Shown: piece by piece, positions 12,401 through 23,883 of the stretch | How the letters are laid out: each line of letters starts with the position of its first letter | How positions within the stretch are numbered: the first letter of the stretch is position 1 | DNA from: Membranipora membranacea | Taxonomy: Eukaryota > Bryozoa > Gymnolaemata > Cheilostomatida > Membraniporidae | Assembly (NCBI GenBank): GCA_914767715.1 | Contig: OU612075.1 | Location: forward strand, 6,822,001 to 6,886,000 | Direction: 5' to 3' | Length of the DNA stretch: 64,000 nucleotides | Program-made: the position numbers and the translations under genes | Notes under the pieces: model-generated | What the model was told of the DNA's origin: nothing | The model's database searches: none | Seen by the model: the letters and a program-made list of their open reading frames with translations, nothing else

Positions 12401-15400
12401 ACGGAAAATGTTTTTTGTAAGGACATTTCAGATTCCTATCAATCCTATAATATCTAACATTCATAATTGGGACAGTCAGTGTCTTATTCCTATTGGCTAA
12501 TAGTGAAAGTTTTAAATCACTGCTTAGATCTAGCTAGTGCCCGATCTTTAATTTCTTTTCATACCTTCATGGTTAGAAGCAGTATGCTAAATGGTAGTGA
12601 CAACGTAAGCTTTGAACACACCGACTTAAATCATGAGTTATAGTCAATAATTGGTTGGTTTTGAGATATCTCACCACCCTTATGTGTCTCACTAAATATC
12701 AAGTAGTGACTTACCCTTTTCGGCGCCTGGAGAATATTACTGCTATTATGACAGCAACTAAAATCATTCCACCAACCACGCCTCCGATAATACCACCAAC
12801 CCTGGCAAGGTCTTCAGAGCTACCCTCTGGTGTTGGCTTCTCATTAGTTGCTGGTGCTGATGTTGCTGGTGGTGGTGGTGTCGGTCCGGAAACTTAACAT
12901 AGAAAATCATCCGCACTGAATTTCAACGGTAAGGAAAATTCCTCTAACCCATAATCTTTTAAGTCAATCAAAGTGTTTTTGCATCCAGGTAATACTGATG
13001 AAAATTGCTGATGCTTGCATAGTACCTTAACCTTGACTGCTGGTTATTAGCCTAGTTGACACTGGACCACTTATGCAACCATGCAACCATGCAACCATAC
13101 AACTATAAAACCTGTGCTTTGGTATGTCATAACATATATGGCATTTAGAATTGACATTCATTATTCCAGTCTTAGGAGTAGGTTTGAGGGCAGCTCCTTT
13201 ATCATTCAAATGTTGAAGGTTGTGGGTTCGAATCCCTCCGCAGTCTATTCACTACTGAGGTTTGGTTGGCCCCTATGTGTGCTTCGACCTGCCTTCTGAT
13301 ATCCTTTGATATTAATAGTTTAATGGAAGGAAGAACAACTGGATCAATAGGATAGTTTGGTAATGGTAAATATTCATGTGCACATACTTTGTATAAGCTC
13401 CTGGTTGAGCTGGTAGAATTCTGTAACAATGTTCTCTGTGACAGCTTTATATCCGACATATATAATATAGTTTCCAGGCTGTAGTTTCTTATTTTCAGTG
13501 TTTTCATAGATTTGTTCATCTCCTATTGTGAATGTAGCGTTTGCTTTTTTAAGACTTATTTTTCCAGTGATATATGTGTTGGTGCCATCTACAGTCAGTG
13601 TGACGGGAAGTGTTGACAAGGTTGATCTCTTTCTTCTCTGCTTTTCGATTCTTTGTACAATAACCCATATTGTGTCGAATTTGAGGTCAAACTTACTGAT
13701 GGCAGTTGTATTCGGTAACAGGAAAGTGACAGAGTCTTCATTGATGATTGATTCAAAGTTGTCGATGGAGACATTCAGAGGCGGGTCTAGGAAACATAAG
13801 AAATTTAATTTAGTTTTTGAAGAATGTAAGAACACACTAAAACACTGAATGCAAGTCGACGCAAATCTGGCAACCTTTTGCTATATGAATTGTGCAGCAA
13901 ACGATCAAAAAAATTCATTAATGCCTAGAACGATTTTATGTGGTTCAAGTAGTCAAACTCCTGTTACGGCATTCGTGTTGGTGTTTTATTATGGATGAAA
14001 ATGCCTTGCGTCAAACAGTGACCTTTGCCAATTTAAAGAGGCAGATAGTTCTAAGACCACTGTACCATATTCGTATTAATATTAGAGTCAGCCACTGTAG
14101 TCTAAATTCTGAGCTTATATCTACCTTCTCATAATTTCCTTTCGCTCAAATTTTTGCGATAATTATCTGTACTCCTCAATAAATGGTGGGCATTTACGCA
14201 TATATACAAGGGCATCAACATTTTAAAATGCCTCATTTTATACCAGAATGGCATTTTTAATGTCATGTAAACATTTCCAGAGAGAAAGTTACCAATTTAA
14301 TAAACAAACTTACAGGCAGGTTTAGTCCAGATATCGACTGCATTTGAGGATAACCCAAAGCCTCCATCACTCAGAAGAGCTTTGATGCTACATGTATACT
14401 GTACTTGTGGCAGGAGCACAGGGGATGCTGCTGGTGTGGTATTAAGTTGAGTCTCCTTATCCATCTCAGCCTTACCATTATAAGTGTTGTTCGTTACAGT
14501 GCACATAATCTATAAAATAAGTTTTATGTCAAGCAACTTATTATATTGTAACTTTAACTTATCTTTAACCTGATAATCTGGTATATTTTTTGAAACTCAA
14601 AGCTCAAACCCTTATTTTGTTACATGGTATGCAACAGACCTGTTTCATCCCATATTGTCTGATACTATTGTCTGAAATAATCTTCACAATATATGCCATG
14701 CTGTGAATGATGAGGAAAATGATTTCCACTGCATCTCAGTCCAACTTTGTAGGCAAGAATTCTACATATTACTCGGAGTAAAATATAGCAGACAGGAGCT
14801 TGTGTCTGAAGGCCCATGTTATGTGGAATTCTTTTTCTCCTGGCTGGTGAGGATTTTGAATGAAATCACCTGATAATGTGTTATGTTGGCATCTTTGTAT
14901 CCCTTGACATTGTTCCAGCCAAATATAGCCGAGTCATTTCTAGTCTGTCTCACTTGAAAGTTTGTGGGGGCTTGTGGAACTGAAAAAGAAGAAAAGTTTT
15001 GGAGAGGACTGACCATTTTGTTACATGTTTGGTCAGCGGTTATAGCCTTATTGCCTAGCATTTGTTGTAATAAATTAAATATATTTTAGCTTTTTGTATT
15101 GAATTGAACATGGCTTACTGCGGGCTGACAGGTTTGCTGTCCATATGTGACAAAGCCCTGCGCAAATAGTCTTTTTATTGGTCTTAAGTTCAATCTTTGC
15201 TCTCACATCCATGGAGATTTGGTGTAACAGGTCTATGGCTGAAATACAACGGGAAGATGCTTTTTGGTTTCAGTGTACCATCAACTGTGCAACCTCGGTT
15301 TATATCGGAATTTTCTACTGTTCTCCTTTTTAATATTCCAACTTATACGAAATAAATGTGTATAATAATGTTGGCCGGTTATGAATTACAAGACTGATTT

Positions 15401-18400
15401 AACCTGTCTGTAGGTAAAATATACTGTTTATATGTTCCCTCTAAGCTGCTTATGATTGATGACTTACCGGTTTTTGTGGTATAATTAGTTGACCATACTT
15501 GCTGAGAATGTCCACCCACTAGATTTGCTCTCACGGTGACCATGAAGTTGACTCCTTGCCCCTTCTCGAAGTGCAATGTATTATTCTTTGGTTTTTCTAT
15601 CTGTGATTCAGAATCGTATGTTACTGTCACATTGACCACACACTTGTCTTTCTGTGAAGTGAACAAAGAAAGTTTTTCGTAAATAATAAATTCATTATGA
15701 TTTGTTATCAGGAATACCAGTCTTTATACTGTAACTTTTTTGAGATGAGGTGAAACTATATGCACCTATTTCAAGATATATGAGCACATGAAATCGAACA
15801 AACCAAGATCGATATTAGATTAAGAGTTGTAACAACTCATAAAGCTGTTACCGCAACCAACAATATCTTCGAGATAAAGACACACTTCATTCGGCCCTCA
15901 ACCATAATACCCAAGCCATTGAAAGTTGCACTTTACACGGACAAGTTTTTTCATGATAACATTCATGGGATATCAGCGTCCATGAATTCTCCACATGGAA
16001 TAGGTTAGCTCAGCTACATATTGCAGTTGCACTACAGCTGTGTTTTTTTGTGACTCACCAGAGAAGCGCTCAAATCTAAGGAGATGCTTCTATTTTCCCC
16101 CGGTTTCAGTACACCAATCTCAGCGACATTAACATCTTTTTCAACCAGCATTGGTCTCTCTAACAAGTAAAAGATATCTCATGTGTGAGGAAAAAAAACA
16201 AGGACGGGAGGTACCACATAATACATGTTTTATAATGTAAATATCATCTTAGTTCCTAACAGTCTGAAACAGAATTCAATAATAAGCAAAATTGTGGAAC
16301 AATAACACTGAAGTATGTGTGATACTGGCTGCGTTACGGGTTTGGTACCACCACTAACAGCAAAAACCTACATTTTTCAGTTAGTCAGGCAGCAGCTTCT
16401 GTGAATGAGATATCATAATGGCAGGGCTAGCTGTAGATCCGGGCATGTTGACTTGAAGCTTACGAAAATTGTTTTGTGCATTCACAATTCACATATCTTA
16501 TCGGAGCATACCTGACACCTGTTACCTGATAAGGTCAATCTCAAATTTGGAATTTCCTTGATAGTTCCTCTTGAATTTTATTCTTATACTAGCTATTCTA
16601 AAGTTTGGTTGTTATTTAGTGGTGAACATGTTGACCACTAAATAACTATAACAATTTATGACAGTGATACGTTTTTGAAGACAGTAGACCACTCACTTGC
16701 GCAAAAATCCATGCTTAGACTGTGCTTATCATCGACTTCCTCTTTCCCATTGAAGTTTCTAACAATCTGTATTTTTACATAAAATGGTTGAGTATAATTG
16801 AGACCACTCAGAGTAGCTAGCCTTGCTGTACTTGGCCTAATGCCGTGGATGCAATCTACTGGTGTGTCTGACTGTGAGATATAACAACTGATTTTGAATC
16901 CTCCATCAGTTATGTTTTGCCATCCTGGCTTGCGTGATAGATATCCTGTAGGTTCTCCCCACTCAAGCTCTGCTCTGTTTAGCAATAGTTTGTCAGATAT
17001 TGAAAGAGAAATGCTTGACACATTCATATACTCTACAACAGAAAAATAGTACTAACATATATATCATATCGTGTGGGTGATGGACGAAGAAGTAGCTGCT
17101 TTCGAATAATGTCGTTAAATTGAAACCAAAAGCACGCAATACTTAGATAGTAGCTCAAGATCAGCATCACCAGCCTTTTGGATAATTCAACAACTTTATG
17201 TAATAACTCACGCAACCATTCCCAGTCTTTGACAACATGGTGATATTTCAATCAGGTATACCTGCATGAACATATTTTTACAAACCTCTGGTGCAGGCAT
17301 GGTTATACGTGTTCAGAAACCCAATAATCTATATCTAATGTTGTGTTAAAAAACATATTGTTCTTAGTAAGGAAAAGTAGGAACAACCATAAAGATTTAT
17401 ACAAAACCAACCAGCAATAAAGGGACGAAGTGAGACACCTCTCCTTGTGGAATTCTTGACTGTGAAGTTTCCACCAACGAGGACCCTAACTAATTCTTTC
17501 TCTCTGCCTATGTACGTCTGAGCATCAGCATTATTGAACGATATAACACTCCCTGAACATTTCCCTGAACGTCTCACAAGCATTGACGGTGCATGGAGAG
17601 TGTTCACTCTTACTATTTTGTCTGTGATGAACTGAAATCTAACTCCACCAGATTGGGTCTCTTTTGGCTTAAGAATAGTTTCATCAAGCAGGCGATACTG
17701 CTTTTCATATAACTCTTCCCATACAGCAGCATAAGTAGAACAAGAATTAATCTTTCGCCCGATGTAATACTGCCAAGCTACCAAATACCCATCAGCCTCA
17801 AATCTATTGTTATACATGATGTGGTAGTCAGTTCCTCGAGCATTTCGATTTTTAACTGTCATTCCAACAGCTCCTGGAGAAATATCTAAGTTATAAAGAT
17901 GTACAAGTTACTGTTAGTAGCAAAATTGTATGGTACAATTATTGCCGCTCTCATAAAGAATCCTGTTTTTGATAAATTGAGACACAATTTCCATTCTGCA
18001 AATAATTATTACATCTGCTCACTTAGCAGCATTCAACCCTGTCATGATATTCTTAGATTTGTTTCACTAATACACCCTAACTGGCATAATATTTATGCAC
18101 TGATTTTATTTATACTTCCATCACCATCATAACTTGACAAAGAGCAAACCTTTATAATTATCATTTATTATTTATTTATTTATAGAGGTTTTCTTAAAAT
18201 CATAAGCATAGATTGTTTTTAACAAGCCATATAGCTGACAAAGTATCTGTCCTACATATTTAGAATCGTTCTGAGGATTTTTACCTGAAACCAAAACTTA
18301 AAGTTTGACAACTCACCAAGGTACCAGTGAGGTCGGTTGAAATACTGCCACTCCTCGCTCGGTTCACTTTGTACCATGTCATCACCAGACAGCTCCCAGA

Positions 18401-20829
18401 GAAGCTCACAGGTATTATTGTTGTTGTCAGATGTGGATTTGATTATTGAGGCACAGTTTGCATCTCCAACATGATTGACGCATCTACTCATACAACTTCT
18501 GAGATTATCAGTATCGCTACCATTAAATCTGTTAACTCCAGTGTTGAAATATTTGCCTCTGTCAGCAGTCCATGGCTGCCACAGACCTGTTGTCACAAAA
18601 AAAAGGTTTTGAAATTGCCAGCTGTGATAACAGTTGGGCAAATCATTGCAGAGGTTCTTCCTTAGGTAGACCCCTTCATGTTCCAAACTATCTGCGCAGA
18701 TAGTAAACTCCTGGCCAGTATAATCTGCACGGATAGTTAAGCGAGTCAAGCCTCACCCTCATAACTATTCCGCACATGTATAAATCTACTGACCACCCAT
18801 TCCATCTTCCTCATTTATTCCTAGATAAATTAATAATTCAGCCTCCAATTTTTCTTGCGGGAGTTTATCAACTAAATCAATCCAATATATATCAGTCTTC
18901 AAAGGTTAAAGAGTGTGGTGGCATTGGTGGGCTCCACAGCCATGGGGTAGTCTCCTGAGACCTTCTATACATGATAAGGAATTGTATACACTGGAGGTGC
19001 CGGGCTGGAATAATAAGAAATCTCTTCTAGTGGGACTCAAACACACAACACAATAATCATCTGGCAATGAATAGCAAACAAGCTAACTTATTGACCAACT
19101 CAACAACCAAATAAGGAATGGGTTTATTGCGCTTTTCCCTACAACAGGTTTTGCACTCACATCCATCAAGCACAGTCCATTCAATCATTGCAACCCTAAT
19201 AACGCAGCATATGTGTTTTGGTTTGTTACAGGGGACCCTGGTAGTAGTCAGCTGTGTTTTCAGTTTGTCTTATGTTTCTGTCATTATAGTAGTGTTTGTA
19301 TCATTACTCTAATGGTCTAAACACTTCAGGGGATCCTCAATGAATTTTTATACATATCGATCCTCTGAGAATTAGCAGAGGCTTATAAATGTTAGTAATG
19401 TGACGACATGCAAACCGTTTTGCACTCTATAGTTGCAACCGCTGATCAAATCTCAGAGGATCAGCTGAGGCTGCTGTCAGCAAATAATCTTAACAATGGT
19501 GATGTTGTGCAAACCTCTGAGGTTACGTTACAACAACCACTAAATGTGTTATAACCATTAGGAATCCGAAGAATGGATGGGAACTACACATACCTGCACA
19601 GATAGGCCTGAGTGAGTACTGATAGTCTGGATCACTCAGAGGTACAGCTGTCTGATCATTCTCCTCCAGCAGCTCACACCTCATATCAGACTGTCGGTAA
19701 TTTACAGCAGCACAGATGAAGGTGCTCTCCTCTATACATGACTTCTGACATTCCGTAAGATTATTATGTCCTTCTTCTAGAGTTACATTCTTAGGATCAC
19801 CAGATATGTACGGGACTAGTTTCTGTCCTGCTCCAGTTATCCAATTACAAGGAAGAGCTGCAACATTTAACAGTTAGATACAACAAGTAATTGATGATAG
19901 ATTCTTTGCCATTCAAGACATGAAGTTATGCTACTCGGCTGTGGTTTGTCGTATTTGGTAGCCAAATTGAAAGCTATATAGCGACAATCTAATAATTAAT
20001 ACCACAACTTTTGTACAGGTATTTCTGGCCATGGCAATGAATAGAAACATACCAATGCATGTATAAAATGACAAAACACATGAAGAAACTGGAGGGGTTG
20101 TAAATGATACGGAAACAAATTATTGTTTAGGATTGTTAAAAAAGCTTACAGGATAACTATATGAAATAACCGATGACAGCGAGTTAAATTTGCCAGACCT
20201 TCTTCCAAAAGGAAAACAGATGTGTCCCTTAACTTACAATCTTAGCTAAAAGGGGCCATATACCCTAAAGGAGTAAATGTAAGGTTGAGTTTAGTTTAGC
20301 TTATTTTGGGGAAACTATATATATGAATTGAAGTGGGGTTACTGTTGGCTAGCCTTAAAATTATATTTCTCAAGCATGTGGCAAATGGCTAAATTTTCCA
20401 CCTGTGAATACTTTACTCCTCTAGAGTAAGTAAGATAATAATGATTGTATTATTATTATCTTTAAAATTAAAAAAAAACATCTGTGGCCTCACGCAAAAT
20501 CCGTGCCAAAGCTTACAGGCGACAGATTTTTACGGCCTCAAAACTACTGAGAGCCTGATGAAGGTTTGTCATCAATAACCAGTATAGCTATTTTATTATA
20601 AGTATTGATTATTGAAGACACCCTTCAAATTTCCAGTTGTTTTCCAATATGAGGACTTGTCCTCTCTTACTCCAAGCATCAATTTTTAATGAAGATATTT
20701 TCCATATTTGAGTCTTGTTTAGTATGACTGAAGGTGTGAATTTTACTTACCTTCAAATTGGCAGACACAAAAAATGGTCAGGATAACCAGCACTTGGGTG
20801 AATCGGCAGCGCTGAGGTCCCGGCATCAT
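2142..20829 (-). CDS. Gene A: receptor-type tyrosine phosphatase, 26 of about 28 coding exons (3' end outside window)
   Basis: Single-pass membrane phosphatase predicted to remove phosphate from phosphotyrosine at the inner membrane face. Exons in transcript order: 20829-20751, 19857-19594, 18586-18317, 17885-17412, 17032-16697, 16159-16059, 15651-15468, 14979-14870, 14509-14314, 13786-13388, 12892-12715, 12359-12292, 11687-11488, 11105-11021, 10662-10589, 10240-10204, 9277-9180, 8955-8827, 8626-8484, 8099-7949, 7073-6969, 6481-6340, 5937-5867, 4287-4165, 2893-2741, 2275-2142. All have GT-AG borders and phases that join into one frame of 1434 codons plus two bases. D1 has the WPD loop (Asp about residue 1110) and HCSAGVGRTG (Cys about 1141). 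The last visible exon ends inside the D2 signature. The two exons that should follow, seen in genes B and C, are not found between 1 and 2141, so they probably lie beyond the left edge; loss cannot be excluded. The oldest of the three paralogues. Confidence 0.9.
3214..3456 (-). mobile_element. tRNA-derived SINE with 12-bp target duplication
   Basis: A 243-bp element flanked by a perfect 12-bp direct repeat (ATCACTACCTTA at 3202-3213 and 3457-3468). On the minus strand the head reads GCAATGGATATGGCGTGAGT (A-box region) and GTGTTCGATTCCC (B box). It lies in gene A intron 24, opposite in sense to no coding exon. Open frames inside are incidental. Confidence 0.75.
3653..3870 (+). mobile_element. 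Old copy of a GGCCCGTAGTTCTAGGGG repeat family (one end)
   Basis: Starts CAGGCCCGTAGTTCTAGG, the terminal sequence of the element at 22396-22621, and shares diverged interior blocks (CTATAATTGAA, CCATGTCTGA). The far end is unclear. Confidence 0.5.
4790..5376. mobile_element. Long inverted repeat, 192-bp arms (foldback element)
   Basis: 4790-4981 is repeated in reverse complement at 5185-5376 with almost no mismatch. The spacer of about 200 bp is unrelated to either arm. It sits in gene A intron 23. Both arms translate to the same short open frame starting MLYQHLYVICQHK, a shadow of the symmetry. No clear target duplication is visible. Confidence 0.85.
5377..5650. repeat. Degenerate minisatellite, unit about 20-30 bp
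   Basis: Many imperfect copies of a GGCATATCACATATGAATGTT-type unit with variants such as GCATGCATGAATGT. The outer part of the neighbouring inverted-repeat arm carries the same motif, so the element may have grown from this satellite or spread it. Confidence 0.7.
6680..6705. repeat. TA dinucleotide repeat
   Basis: Run of TA units broken by a few A bases, in gene A intron 21. Confidence 0.85.
6709..6940 (-). mobile_element. MITE-like repeat, second copy of the 22396 family
   Basis: Shares GAGTCAGAAGCATCGCCAG, GGATTATTCAATT and CTTCCTCCCCTAGAAC with 22396-22621. The termini are more worn. Lies in gene A intron 21. Confidence 0.65.
6969..11687 (-). CDS. Gene A exons 13-21: phosphatase domain D1 (catalytic)
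   Basis: Nine exons build a complete classical PTP domain. Landmarks: NVAKNRFKNI (KNRY motif), DSDYVNANYIKDYNGKERF (substrate-recognition loop), FIASQGPNKT, FTQWPDHGVP (WPD loop, general acid Asp about 1110), VIVHCSAGVGRTGTF (P-loop, Cys about 1141 and Arg about 1147), and the Q-loop region LQRTQMVQTA. All catalytic residues are present, so D1 should be active. The signature is split by a phase-2 intron between 8099 and 8484, exactly as in B and C. Confidence 0.92.
9416..9571. mobile_element. Short foldback element (about 155 bp hairpin)
   Basis: The two halves are imperfect reverse complements, built from repeated GTGGGAAAATGG-type blocks, with ATCCG-like outer ends. It could fold along most of its length. 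In gene A intron 16; no coding signal. A MITE is the likely nature. Confidence 0.7.
12292..12892 (-). CDS. Gene A exons 11-12: stalk, transmembrane helix, stop-transfer
   Basis: Exon 11 (12892-12715) carries a Pro/Thr/Ala-rich stalk (PTPPPPATSAPATNE), then a Gly/Val/Ile-rich helix running through GGIIGGVVGGMILVAVIIAV, then basic RRRK. Exon 12 (12359-12292, 68 nt, phase 2 to 1) encodes a short cytoplasmic linker rich in His, Pro and Ser. B and C have no homologue of exon 12. Confidence 0.85.
13150..13330 (+). mobile_element. tRNA-like SINE candidate
   Basis: Contains a perfect B box (GGGTTCGAATCCC) at about 13225, with a weak A-box-like region upstream and a trailing body. Located in gene A intron 10. 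No flanking duplication was identified. Confidence 0.45.
13388..13786 (-). CDS. Gene A exon 10: membrane-proximal module with furin-type site
   Basis: The module resembles the membrane-proximal region of LAR-like and other RPTPs, with a TFTIGD...KKLQPGNYIIYVGY stretch. A basic QRRKRS at about residues 721-726 matches the R-X-K/R-R furin consensus, so the receptor is probably cut in the secretory pathway into two non-covalently held subunits. B (RVKRS) and C (RLKRS) keep the site at the same position while neighbouring residues vary. Confidence 0.8.
14314..17032 (-). CDS. Gene A exons 5-9: FN3-like modules
   Basis: Exon 5 (17032-16697) is an FN3-like module with AELEWGEPTGYLSR and YVKIQIVRNFNGK. 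Exons 6-7 (16159-16059, 15651-15468) form a second, weaker beta-sandwich-like unit ending FMVTVRANLVGG. Exons 8-9 (14979-14870, 14509-14314) form a classical FN3: QAPTNFQVRQTRNDSAIFGW followed by LLPQVQYTCSIKALL. The exon 7 donor is a normal GTAAGT here, unlike the GC donor in B and C. Confidence 0.75.
17412..17885 (-). CDS. Gene A exon 4: unrecognised extracellular domain (about 158 residues)
   Basis: One phase 1-1 exon encoding a self-contained module. Features shared with B and C: EADGYLVAWQY, then CSTYAAVW, then FQFITDKIVRV, a PSMLV stretch with a following Cys, and the ending RPFIAG. I do not recognise a named family. The alternating hydrophobic pattern suggests a beta-sandwich, which is inference only. 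Confidence 0.7.
18317..19857 (-). CDS. Gene A exons 2-3: two PAN/apple-type domains
   Basis: Exon 2 (19857-19594, 88 residues) and exon 3 (18586-18317, 90 residues) each encode one cysteine-rich module. Exon 2 has the spacing CNW...LTECQKSC...FICAAVNY...MRCELLEEN...YSLRPIC, typical of PAN/apple folds. Exon 3 has the parallel LRSCMSRCVNH...CASIIKS...CELL pattern. Both exons are symmetrical phase 1-1, as expected of shuffled extracellular domains. PAN domains usually bind proteins or sugars; the ligand here is unknown. The family call rests on cysteine pattern and context. Confidence 0.75.
20751..20829 (-). CDS. Gene A exon 1: start and signal peptide
   Basis: Starts with two adjacent ATG codons, 20829-20824. 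A basic stretch (QRCRF) is followed by a hydrophobic core (VLVILTIFCVC), the shape of a cleavable signal peptide. Ends in phase 1 at a GTAAGT donor. Same length (79 nt) and phase as gene B exon 1, which supports the start. Confidence 0.8.
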
Positions 20830-21479
20830 CAATATATAGTATCGGGTATAATTAGATTCTCATACACCTACGAAAGAAATGATGCAGTTATCCAAGACTT
20901 GATTGTTTGATTTAACAAAATGGTAATGGTTGCAAGAAAGCCTCCATTACGCCGAGGCTGATGTTGATATCTTACAAATACAAAGTTCATGGTTGGTTGT
21001 TACGATGCTGAAGTTGGAACAAGTAGGGCATGGGGATAAATACCTATCACACATAATCTTTCTGGCAACACCAATACAAACCATTTCAGGGAAATAGTCG
21101 CTGAAAATTTAAGGTATAGAATATGTGTATGAGAAAAGGGTGTCTTGCCATTGAGTTCCTCACAAGTGTGTAAAACGAACGAGGGTGACCAAATTAGAAG
21201 AGTACATAATAACCGTTAAATCTATAAACACCAGGAAGTGCCAGTCTATCTTGACTGGGTTTGTTGGTACTTTTTATTCAATCCCAACCAGAGGTTTTAT
21301 GCACTGTAAATTTGAAGCATTTCTTCTCAAAACGATCTTATTGGTATGGAGCAGTAGTATCTCATATTTTCTTTTGACTGTCATTTCTGATATATATCGC
21401 CTCAGATTGTTGTCAATCCCACTGATAACTTGACTAGATAATATTGGTTATGTTGGTTAAGCCAAGTTGCTCTCAGTTT

Positions 21480-21930
21480 GCAGGCAGGTCCTAGCACACC
21501 TGTGGCGAAGGGCCCAGTACACAGCTGCGGAATTAAATCCAAAGACCTCCAGAGCTTGCATATCACTGGTGGAGCGCACTAACCAACTTAGCCAACAAGC
21601 AGAGACTCAGATGACAGTTAATCAGTAGAAGGAAACTTAGCTGATACGGAACTGGCAAGTCAAGAATGAAAGCGTATAACACTAGTAAATGTAAATCACT
21701 TTTTATTAGCAACTCTCCAGCTGTCTTTACAGGACATGAAACAAACTACATAGAAACATATACACATGAAATTCAACTTAGCGTCCCCCTGAACAAAGTT
21801 GGAGTGGGCAAGCTAGGCTGATGTATGGGGAATTCACCTCCATTAGCAGCATGGGTGGTAACTAGGATTCGAATTAGCAACCCTAAGACTGTCTAGCTCT
21901 AATCAAAATCACCACGCCATCCTGCCTGCC
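21480..21930 (-). mobile_element. Two tRNA-like SINE remnants
   Basis: On the minus strand near 21600-21520 there is an A-box-like GGCTAAGTTGGTTAGTGCG with a following B-box-like GGATTTAATTCC. Near 21925-21855 the strand reads GATGGCGTGGTGATTTTGAT then AATTCGAATCC. Both have tRNA-like spacing. No duplications were identified. Confidence 0.5.
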
Positions 21931-22395
21931 TAGTAGTACATACCTTATGGAGGAGATGCTATAGGGAGCACCCTCATAATCCATCTATACTCAACACTTC
22001 CCATTGGACAAATGTTTAAAGAGCGGATCCGCCAAACAGCCGCGCATGGTTCGCGCGGTCATTATCGCAGCCGCTCCGCTACACAACCTCTAAGTGTTTA
22101 GACCATCACACAAAGTCTCCGCGCTAGTACTTGAGTTACGAGCATATAAAATGTAGTGATAGTACCTACCTTAAAGGAGGTGCTAGGTACACGCTCTCGA
22201 TTGTAGACCATCAATTCTGAGAATGTCAAACAAAGTCTCTATACTAATAGATTGTGTTAGGAGCTGTCATTGCAAGCAGCAGCTAACCTAAATACGAAAT
22301 GAAAGCATTTCTTAAGAGTTGAATAAACATAAAGCAATGTAAGCGTACATGTTTTTAACAGGAACTTCCTCGTTGAATTATGCTTAATGTAACCC

Positions 22396-22621
22396 AGGGC
22401 CGTAGTTTAGAAAAAAGCGTAGGGGAGGCAAAATTCTGAGGTGACTCAGAAGCATCGCCAGTAAGCTCCTTCCCGAGCAATTTGAGACATATAATAAGCA
22501 AATGGAAATCCCAGAAGAGCTGATTCAAACATGGATTATTCAATTATAGTGTTTTTAGGCCACTGTATTTAGCTTTCTAGGGGAGGCAGTGCCTCCCTGC
22601 CTCCCCTAGAACTACGGGCCT
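22396..22621 (-). mobile_element. MITE with terminal inverted repeats
   Basis: Begins CAGGGCCGTAGTTTAG and ends CTAGAACTACGGGCCT. The flanks read GTAACC on both sides, a probable 6-bp target duplication. Best-preserved of three copies in the window. Confidence 0.7.
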
Positions 22622-23883
22622 GTAACCGGAGTAGTTTTATGTTTACTTATTGTTATCAGGGTTAATGGTGTCATGAACTGATAATAGACTGTTTTTTGAT
22701 AGCATAACGTAATGCAGGTGTTGATTGTCAAGCCATTTTTAAAAGTTCAATCAAACTCATTGATTTGCTATGGCAAGGTTGGACTGGTTGCGCATTTAAT
22801 CTTGTGCAAGCATTGACCGCTTGATATTAAGAGTGCAAACAACATTCAATTTGGTCTTTTACTATCATACTCATCTTGCTTATGATCAGGGTCACTCAAA
22901 TGCTTTCCTTTTCTAAATTGATTGGTGATACCCCCTCTCTGAATCTCTTGATTCTCAGAGCGCAAGTTATCAGGAACAGTCAAGGAGCTTTGGCCAAAAC
23001 AACACCAATAATTGATCAGTTTTTGATGAAGTGCAGGATCTACCAACAGAATGACTCTGAAGAATACCCTCACAGAGACAAAAAGCTTGCATGGCGCAGT
23101 AGGTCTCTTGTGAAATGGGGAAACAACGAACCCCTCTTCATTGAAATCATAAAGACGCTAAATTATTTTCTGATATCAATACTAACATTACTAATTGTCT
23201 GGTATTGTTACCGGCAGCACCTCCCAGGCTATGTCATGGATATCAAATCTTATGTGACAAAAACGTCCGATACAACGAGTGGAAAATCGTCTAATTTTAT
23301 ACTCCCACAGTCCTATAGTGACAATCATGATTTGTTATTTTCACGCCAAAAGAGCCCCAACACCAACAAACCACCCTGACAAATATAGTGCTGTTGTCAT
23401 AGGTTGCTTTGTAATTTAATGGTTGTGTATGCAGCATATCATAAGAAAAAAATTACCTTTATACCTACTGTATGGATGGAAAGTGTCAAGATACCGAGAT
23501 TGAGCTGTGCGGACCCTCGTGAAACATCTGATGCGGGGTTGCTCTGATAATTGTGAAACCTTTATCTCATGTTATTCTTTTTTGGATATAATATTATCAG
23601 CAAATCAAATGCGAGAAATATAAATCATGCTCAGGTTATTGAATACTGGATTGCTATTAACATCCTAGATAAATACATGCACAGGGAATTACAGCTACAA
23701 AACTGGGAACCATAATCCTCATATTAATAAAATTCCATTCAATTTGATCGATACTGTGATAGTTGATTATTAAGCAGCCAGAGAATTAAGTTTCTCTCAA
23801 AAGATATTTAAAGGATATTCAATCATTTCCACCTAACGGTTCAACACTCGTACAAGTTGGTCATTGTAAAATACTACAATAAG

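Larger units (their letters stand above)
20830..22882. other. Spacer upstream of gene A
   Basis: Contains the likely promoter and 5' UTR of gene A next to 20830 (no TATA box could be placed), two tRNA-like SINE remnants and one MITE. No gene recognised. Confidence 0.5.

Noticed and set aside
13202-13350. tRNA gene suggested by a perfect B box
   Set aside because: No foldable cloverleaf or proper A box could be placed. A SINE remnant is more likely.
18586-18749. In-frame upstream extension of gene A exon 3
   Set aside because: The open frame continues past the exon, but a good CAG acceptor precedes GLWQPW and gene B stops being similar at the same point.
22876-23379. 167-codon open frame on the + strand
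   Set aside because: No domain pattern, and the frame is broken in the parallel duplicated unit. It lies opposite the 3' flank of gene B and is probably chance.
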